This document shows positions 57,254 to 64,000 of a stretch of 64,000 bases of DNA, one piece after another (the stretch's first letter is position 1; every line of letters starts with the position of its first letter). The notes under the pieces are model-generated. The model saw nothing but the letters and a program-made list of their open reading frames with translations, made no database searches and was not told the origin of the DNA. Origin of the DNA: Gnetum montanum (taxonomy: Eukaryota; Streptophyta; Gnetopsida; Gnetales; Gnetaceae); contig MNCI01010510.1 in NCBI GenBank assembly GCA_015680685.1, positions 269,953-333,952 of the forward strand. Direction: 5' to 3'. Both the position numbers and the translations under genes were made by a program.

Positions 57254-57580
57254 ATGGCGAGCTTGAAAAGATCGGACGTGTCGTACAGGAGGCAGGGCTC
57301 GTCCGGCATCATCTGGAGCGACTCGTGGCTGCATGCTCATGCTCAATCTCCGCCGCTGCACTCCACCTCGGCGCAGGCGGAGGCGAACGTGGCAACGGAA
57401 TATTCCAGAACTCGGAATGAGAGCGATCCGGATGCGCTGCTGGAACGCAGCCGAAGCACCTCCTTCGCCGTCCCGGCCAAGCGAGTTGCAGAGCTCCGCC
57501 GCTCGCAGCCGTCGCGTGGTCACAAACGCCAGTGGCGGTTCTCCCTCTGGTTCCGACGATGCATCTCCAAGCCCTTTTGA
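57254..57580 (+). CDS. MASS-like MAPK-substrate protein, gene 2 (108 aa)
   Basis: Intact single-exon frame. The N-terminus is MASLKRSDVSYRRQGSSG then IIWSDSWL, an RSRST box is at residues 65-69, and a basic aromatic tail (RQWRFSLWFRR, 92-102) ends ISKPF. It is paralogous to 23098-23430. One Ser-Pro site (S32) could be a MAPK target; the gene 1 product has none. The start is the first ATG after the TATA box, with G at -3 and +4. The leader shares 'gaatcgcagaaag(a/c)agagac' with gene 1. Soluble, no signal peptide or membrane segment. Family membership by motif (At1g80180/MASS-like). A role in MAPK signalling, possibly stomatal patterning, is inferred from Arabidopsis. Confidence 0.8.
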   Translation: MASLKRSDVSYRRQGSSGIIWSDSWLHAHAQSPPLHSTSAQAEANVATEYSRTRNESDPDALLERSRSTSFAVPAKRVAELRRSQPSRGHKRQWRFSLWFRRCISKPF

Positions 57581-58810
57581 TCGAATTTTCTCGGATCCTG
57601 CTGCTACTGTTCTCGGATTCAGAAGTCTGTAGAGTTTTGCATTTCCGATAATTTGGAATCTGTTTGCATTGTTAGTTATCCGAGTTTGGTTTCTGATTGT
57701 GTGCTTGTGCAAGTTCGGGCACGCGTCATCTGTAATTTTGTATTCGTAGGGTATTCATTCGTGAGTCGTGGCTTGCAATGTTTTCTGCGATGTCGGAGCT
57801 GCTGTTCATGCTGATCTTTGTTACCGAAAACTTTCTCAAATTGCCAAACGCATGTTTTTTCCTTGCGAGAACGTGATTACCTACTTTGTTATGTTCAGCA
57901 TTCGTACGGATATTGAATACGGCTACGTTGCTTGAAGACTGCAGGAATTTCAGGTATCGGGGAATTGTAAAATTCAATCGATTTTAAAAACTGAAATGAA
58001 TTATGCCTCTTCACTTCAGAGACTCAAGAGGATTTCTGAGTTTCCAAAGGTTAAAGAGTAGCAGGGATTTAGGTGCATTCCCCAATAATCTTCTGGTGTC
58101 AACAAAATCATAGTTTAAAAAGTCGGCAAATGAGTCCTGTCGGCAATAATTTTGAGTCGAGAAGAAATCGGTGAGTCGGATGAGTCAGGCAAAAAAGTCG
58201 GCAATATCAAAACTACTTAAACTAAATCAAAATTTAAATAAATATAAAGTGTCTCTAGGTAGGTCAGGATTTGAGAATATTTAGTAGGGTTAAAGGGGTG
58301 AAAATTTAATTTTCCACAAGTCATTTCAATGTTGTGAGTTACCTAAGTAATTCGTTTGAGTCCGAGTTTATTTTCTGAAAAACAAGTGACTTGCAAAGTC
58401 TAGGTCTTGTAACACTAAGTATAAATACAAAATAATAATGATATAAATGAAAGTTAAAATTAAAATCCAAATTTTATATCATAAAGTTTTCAAATGTCTC
58501 ACTCATAAAAAAACATGGCTATACAATGTATCTTATTATTGAAAGAACATCAACTATCATAATTATTAGCCTCATCCTCCTTAGTATCATGTAAATTCAC
58601 TAATGTTGTAACATAAACAAAAGAACCTTATGCTAGATGCTTTCCCTTTCTTTTCAGCTGAAAAGGGCATGTAGGATGCCCATGTTAGTTACTAGCCTTA
58701 AGATTTTCTCAACTTCTTTTTCTAAAGAATGAAATTGCAATGTCTTGTCTTCACTTTGAAACTAAGATTGAGAATCCATAGTTGGTGTATCAGGGATAGG
58801 AGCAGCATTG
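57581..58810. other. 3' flank of gene 2 and intergenic DNA
   Basis: 57581-57980 remains GC-richer and likely contains the 3' UTR. 58120-58200 clusters 'gagtc' and 'gtcggcaa' motifs. No further gene recognised. Confidence 0.4.
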
Positions 58811-59960
58811 TCATGCAATCAACAACAAGATCATCCTCATCAATATCATCAAGCATAGATGGATCAGTTGTTTCATACTCAAATCTAATTTTATTTTTTT
58901 AGCCAAAAGCATGTTACATTGTACAAAGGCTAAATCATTAAGCTTAGCTATTGTTAACCTGTTGCATTTTTTGGAATGTATATGCTCAAATATACTCCAA
59001 TTGCACTCACATGCTATAATTAAAATAAACAAGTATATCAATATATTGAAAATTACAATTTAGTATCATTAAAAAAGAAGTTGATCCATATGTATCACGT
59101 AATTATTCTTACCAGAGGTACTACATGGTTCTGTTAAAATCTTTATTGAAAGCATTTGTAAAGATAGTGTATCACATGCAACTTGCTCCCACCAATCCTC
59201 TACAATTCATAATAATTTTAGCATGGTTAAAGACTTGAGTAAGGTAGAAAATTTGTAAAATGCTAAAGTTCTAAATAGAATTTAAAATTACGAACCAAGT
59301 CTCAAGGATTTCATTAGTAGTGTTGCTGATGGTCAATTCAAATCAGTGAAATGTTTAGTTTTATATTTTGTGAGATCCATACTCATAGCAACTCTTTCTT
59401 GAGGGCTTGAAAAAAAGTTATCAAAAAAATTATTTAAGCATGTTCTCAATGAATTCCTATCTTGATCCAATGGAACAACAGCAAATCCAAATCTTGGATT
59501 TAAGATATGTGCTACCCCAGTTTTTAGCTTCCATTTTTTAAAGAGCTTCTCAATTTTTGCATACATTCCACGTAAAGCCCTAGAATCCATGATTTTCTTA
59601 ATCTTTTGTAACACAATGTCCATCTCATGATGCATAAATCCCATGCAAGGTATCTTTGCATCAATCATCCTCCAAACTTTAACAATCAATTCTAAAATCT
59701 ATAAATAAAAATGGCAAGTATTTATAAAAATAAGTAATTATAATAAAATAATTCATTAAATAAAAAAGAAATTTTATGGAATTAATCTAAATATTACGTA
59801 CTTGTACTATATGTTGTGTAAGTGACTAGAAGCCATTGGAATTATTATCATCATCATAAATAATACTTCTTATAGTAGTGCCCATCATGGATGATCAAAG
59901 AGACCTATAGTTGTCATCATGCCTCCATTCCTTAGATGAGAACATTGTAAAGAGGGAAGT
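58811..59960 (-). pseudogene. hAT-family transposase fossil
   Basis: The minus strand, from 59960 to 58811, reads like the C-terminal half of a plant hAT transposase. There is a central part ('KVWRMIDAKIPCMGFMHHEM', about 59680-59620; 'AHILNPRFGF', about 59520-59480), then 'EDWWEQVACDTLSLQMLSIKIL' (about 59200-59135), then the dimerisation block 'CECNWSIFEHIHSKKCNRLT' (about 59010-58950) and 'LNDLAFVQCNMLL'. A GT-AG interval at 59112-59014 splits the dimerisation region and looks like a retained intron; a second such interval may end near 59202. Stops occur and no terminal inverted repeats were found. Inactive. Confidence 0.7.
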
Positions 59961-60129
59961 TTTATGATTTAAAAGACTTTGCAAAAGAATGAAGTTTGTA
60001 CCAAATCATGTGATAAAAGGACAAATAATTTCTAAAGAGGCATGTCATCAAAAGAAATCATGTAAATAAATTTTGTTATAACTATGCTACTTTCAAAACC
60101 TACAAAAACACACATCCACATATGTATTA

Positions 60130-60985
60130 TGTTATCGATAAGTCACTCAATGGGCTATGTCGATGCAACCCCATCGACGTAACCCTGTTGATGCATGGTT
60201 GGATGCGTTGATGCAGTGTCTATCTTTGCCTATATAAATGTGTGTATCCACCGCATTTAGGGCATGTTAAATCCCTAGCATAGCGAAGCTCCTACAATTT
60301 TCTTAGCCCAAGGTTAGAATATTTTCTGAGTGCTCGCAGTAGGATCCCAAGGATTGTACAGTTCTTTATTTGAGCATCTTGTACTTGAACACATTGATGT
60401 GACTGGCAATAAAGATGAGATTCTTGACATTTCTTGTAACACTTACAATAGATTAATGTTTCCTTTTGTGTATTTATTTACTTATGCATTTTTACATTAA
60501 TGTTTTTTATTAATTAATATGGTTAATAACAAATGCATAAGTACAACCACTTCAAACATACTGCTTAACACTTTGTAATTCCAATAGTGGCTATTTGGTA
60601 TGCCCAATAATAGGCACTTGGTAACCCAATAGTATTAAAGCAAGTTCAAGATGCAAACAGAAAGTGGGTTCGAATGCTTATGTTAGGATAGTTGGATTAG
60701 GACACTAGATAGTTAAATAGTTAATCCTTAATCATTTCTCTTATTTTGCATTTAGATTAAATAAAATAAAATATAAAATAGATAAAAAAACATGTGCCTT
60801 GGCTTACACTTAACCATACACTTGCACTCACACAAGTAAAGCCAACAAGACAATGATCATGTCTCTAAATCACTACCTTTACCTATTGAGCATTTAGAAG
60901 CTAAAGTCCACAAGATTTGATTGGATCGCTAGTGCAATGGTTGTGATTCGTATGGTTGGGCATAGGGACTACTTGCTGCTCATCA
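60130..60985 (+). mobile_element. Athila-like 5' LTR, subfamily II (left edge approximate)
   Basis: U3 has 'gtcgatgcaaccccatcgacg' type alternating motifs (60157-60205). TATA 'gcctatataaatgtg' is at about 60228-60242 and 'caataaagatgag' at about 60408-60420. It ends GCATAGGGACTAC...GCTGCTCATCA at 60985, directly before the PBS. It matches 49128-49950. Confidence 0.75.
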
Positions 60986-60986
60986 T

Positions 60987-61003
60987 TGGCATTGTTTTAG
61001 AGG
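60987..61003 (+). promoter_or_regulatory. Decayed tRNA-Asp primer binding site
   Basis: TGGCATTGTTTTAGAGG follows the LTR by one base. It is similar to the decayed site at 25762-25778. Confidence 0.6.
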
Positions 61004-61136
61004 ATTTTAGTAAGCTAAGTGCATTACGTAGGAAAGATCATGGAATTATCTAAGGATGTTGTAAGAGAACACTTAAAGAAAAATCATTTAAAAACATAAT
61101 ATTACTAGACACACACTATTGAGAAATCACTAATAT

Positions 61137-63080
61137 GGATTCTTCTTGTAGGGAGGATTCTCCACCACCATTTGTAAGCAGATCTACTCAAAGGCAAGAA
61201 GGTCAAAAAATGCAAGTGTCCCAATAGTTCAAAGTTATCTACACTCATCTAGATCCTTACACTCCAGATTTCACCTTCATCCTGCATCAGGACAAGCAGC
61301 TATGATGGAGGAACATGAAGGTCAATATCATGCTACCCCTCGACTAATCTGTTCCCATGATGCTATTGAACAATCTCATCAAGTTGGGCATTGCTAGGCC
61401 TAATGCAAAATATAAGGTTCAAGACCATGCCTACTGGGATTATCATCCCATAGATGCCTAATGAAAAAAGGATCAACAAATGAAGGCTTGATATGAAGCT
61501 TCAAAAGGCAAAAGGTTTCCTAACCACTTGTTCATGCAAACCCACAAAGAAGGCAAGGACTTCTTTTTGAGTGCCTCCCAACACACAAATTCTCCCCCTC
61601 TCTTTGATGGGGAAATCCTTAACCAACAGTTGCAGTCAACTATGGATAACCTTGGTGATGGGGAGAATGCATCCCAAGATTTGAGGATCTCAAAAGATGG
61701 TATCCACAGTCATTCATCTAGAGGTAGGAACAATGATATGCACTAAGAGAAAGATAAACATGGTGATCACGGTAGGGACCCAAGAAGAGAAGGCAATAGG
61801 CATTGTTTTGGTGTTGATTCCCCTTCCTTTTCATCTTTATCATCTTCCTCCTCCAACTCCAATAGGAGAAGTAGAGGCCAAGATCATGGTCAAATTAGTA
61901 GAGACCATGATGGATATGAACAACAGGATAGGGATGATTGTAGATCGCATCAAACAATAGGGACTAGAGGCATGAGCAGTAATGTGGGGATGAACATCAC
62001 AGAAAACAAAGGCATACCAAGATTCATCATAGGCATCATAGCCATGATAGGGGTCATGGGAATCGTCATGACTATGATGAACCCTTGCTAGCTACTAGAA
62101 ACAAACTAAATACTTCAGAGGCTATCAAAATTCCTACTAGGCACTTGAAGGATAGTCGCATTAAAGAGCTAGATATGAACAATATTCCCAAGTTTGAGGG
62201 GGAATATAATTCAGATCCATGTAATCATTTGCAAGCCTTCCATGATGCCTGTGCCTTGCAGAATGTAGAAAATAAATGAAAAAAGTTAAAACTATTCCCA
62301 AGGACACTCATAAAGGAGATAGAAAGTCAGTACCAGTCCTTGGAACTGGAATCCATTTGATGATGAAGTACAATGCTAGAGATGTTCAATGACAACTACC
62401 AAACATATTCCAGAATGTCCAATTTGAGGAGGCAAATCCAAGGGTGGAAACAAGGCACTCATGAACCCTTGGATGTGGTCATGGACAATTACTATTCTTT
62501 GTTGCATTGATTCCTAGGCCTTGAATACTCTCAAAGGGATTAGCTACACCATATCATATATGGGCTCAAAACTAAAATAAGGAGAACCCTTGGGGTCTAT
62601 GCCCAAGGGAGACTTTCTGAGCTAAGGGTCCATTAGATTCAAAGGCTCATTTAGCAAGTTACCAAAGAGGAAGGAGAACTGAAAAATGAAAAAGTGTAGA
62701 AGAATATAATAGAGACCCCTCCATCTATAAGAGGGAGGTCTGTTTCTATGATAATAAAGAGGAGGCACCACTTGATGAAGTGGTGCAAAGAAAAACTTTG
62801 ACGATTCAAAATTTTGTTACTGAAATCTTGGCTAAGTTTGACAAAATGTGGGACTCCTTAGATGAGAATTTCCAAGCTACTCTAAAGATTGTAGAAGAAT
62901 GTAAGAATCATAGAGAAAGTGGCTATGAGTGAAGGAAGAAAAAGGACGCTGAACAAGAATACCGTAGAGATAAGGATAAAGCTACAGTAGTAGAAGAGTT
63001 TATAGATTCAGAAACTAATGATGATGGTTGTGACATCTACCAATATGAGCATCCTAAGGGATGTTACCTTATCTTGTCAC
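61137..63080 (+). pseudogene. gag of plus-strand Athila-like element
   Basis: Starts ATG 61137 (MDSSCREDSPPP...). 'PDFTFILHQD' and 'YWDYHPIDA' follow. The core 'LDMNNIPKFEGEYNSDPCNH' then 'LQAFHDACALQNVENK' lies at 62160-62279, and 'CDIYQYEHPKG' at 63030-63062. Fragmented by stops. The gag frame is cut at about 63080 by an internal deletion. Confidence 0.7.
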
Positions 63081-63086
63081 ACTTAC

Positions 63087-63158
63087 AAAAACGGTAAAAC
63101 GGTAAACACCTAGGTCAAGACTAGGTCAAGACTAGAAGACTAGAAGACTAGGCCAAGA
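63087..63158. repeat. Micro-repeat filler at deletion junction
   Basis: Adjacent short repeats: AAAACGGT x2 (63088-63103), CTAGGTCAAGA x2 (63110-63131), CTAGAAGA x2 (63132-63147), CTAGGCCAAGA (63148-63158). They lie exactly where gag stops and RT begins. This pattern is typical of filler DNA made during end-joining repair. Confidence 0.8.
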
Positions 63159-63159
63159 A

Positions 63160-63965
63160 AACATTTATAAGTCCTTAAGGGAATTTTGCATATTGAAAGA
63201 TGCCCTTTAACCTATGCAATGCTTCCACCACATTTGAATAATTGGTCCTTAGCATATTCTAACAACAAATCTATAGTGGGGTAGAAGTCTTCATGGATGA
63301 CTTCTCTACCTATGGGACCACATTTAAGCAAGCCTTGGACTACCTTTAGCAAGTGCTTAAAAGGTGTGTGGAGACAAACTTATGGCTCAATTGGCAAAAG
63401 AGTCATATGATGATCCAAAAGGGCATTATATTGGGGCATCGAATCTCAAACAAAGGGATTATTCCAAGACAACCTAGAGAAAATAAGGATCATCCAAAGA
63501 ATAACCAGACAACCCAAAATAGTAAAGGATGTGAGGTCATTCCTTGGTCACACTAGTTATTACTAATGCTTTATCAAAAACTTCTCAAAGATCATCAAGT
63601 CATAGGTAGAAATTAACAAGAAAGATGCATCATTCATCTAAACCAATGAATGTGAAAATGGATTCCAACAATTAAAGTAGAAAGTCATAGAAACTCTGAT
63701 TCTATGAGCACTAGACTGGTCTAGGCCATTCCACATCATGACAAATCCATCGAATTATGCCTTGGAGGTCATTCTTACATAGTTGGATGATCAAAAATGT
63801 CCATATTACATCCATTATGCAAGTAGAAGCATTGTGGGTGCACAACTCAACTACAGCATTACTAAAAAGGAGCTTATGGTAGTGGTGTACACCCTAGAAA
63901 AGTTTAAGCACTATGAGCTTGAATACAAATTTTTTGTGCACATTAACCATAGTCACTTTTCATAA
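63160..63965 (+). pseudogene. RT and RNase H of plus-strand Athila-like element
   Basis: Begins mid-RT (sequence equivalent to 'FAYxKMPFxLCNAxTTF', about 63185-63235). The FMDDF catalytic box is intact at 63290-63304. Then come 'LKRCVETNLWLNWQKSHMM' (63353-63412) and 'VKDVRSFLGHTSYY' (about 63522-63562). RNase H follows: the first catalytic Asp is replaced ('MTNPSNYALE', about 63738-63767), then 'KKELMVVVYTLEKFKHYEL' (63868-63920). Protease, RT fingers and the start of the palm are deleted. It runs out at the window end. Confidence 0.75.
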
Positions 63966-64000
63966 GCTCATGCAACACTTGAGGGTTGAACATAAATTAT

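Noticed and set aside
57167-57712. Long minus-strand open frame (181 codons) over gene 2
   Set aside because: It is the antisense of the GC-rich gene 2 CDS and its flanks, with no motif and no homologue opposite gene 1.

Overview
The window looks like a piece of a large, repeat-rich seed-plant nuclear genome. A conifer or other gymnosperm is my best guess, inferred from old, heavily decayed and nested Athila/Tat-type LTR retrotransposons, very low gene density and short intronless genes in GC-richer islands. I see no organellar or bacterial features. Only two reading frames look like living host genes. Both are small, intronless and paralogous, and they resemble the plant MAPK-substrate (At1g80180/MASS-like) family: 23098-23430 on the minus strand and 57254-57580 on the plus strand. 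They lie head to head and share a core promoter, 5' UTR blocks and a W-box-containing upstream element. About 31 kb of mobile-element DNA separates their promoters.

Layout. 1-2852: end of a minus-strand Athila-like element (gag, PBS, LTR of subfamily I). 3040-4125: LINE reverse-transcriptase fossil. 4630-19129: one reconstructable 14.5-kb minus-strand Athila-like retrotransposon (3' LTR, extra 3' ORF, long spacer, integrase, RNase H, RT, protease, gag, PBS, 5' LTR). It has near-matching target-site copies inside a 41-bp tandem repeat, and a 1725-bp solo LTR of another family is nested in its RT. 19130-22800: AT-rich repeats including a perfect 47-bp x 4 array. 22800-24990: gene 1 and its upstream region. 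25000-30690: plus-strand Athila-like element cut off after RNase H. 30691-37482: a chimera with LTRs of two subfamilies, no pol, and a nested solo LTR (34966-35914, TSD TCATG). 37483-40750: unassigned. 40750-43150: Ty1/copia LTR, PBS and gag without pol. 44280-49950: 3' half of a second Athila-like element with the extra ORF. 49951-55970: AT-rich unassigned DNA with tRNA-like SINE remnants and small tandem repeats. 56160-57980: gene 2 island. 58811-59960: hAT transposase fossil. 60130-64000: plus-strand Athila-like element with an internal deletion.

Every transposon frame I read carries stops, frameshifts or lost catalytic residues, so nothing mobile here looks autonomous. The most interesting items are the extra ORF downstream of pol (two copies, each with an upstream spacer that may hold an internal promoter), the divergent MASS-like pair with conserved upstream sequence, and several clear recombination footprints. 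Two single N bases (1346, 18886) mark places where expected homologous sequence is missing.
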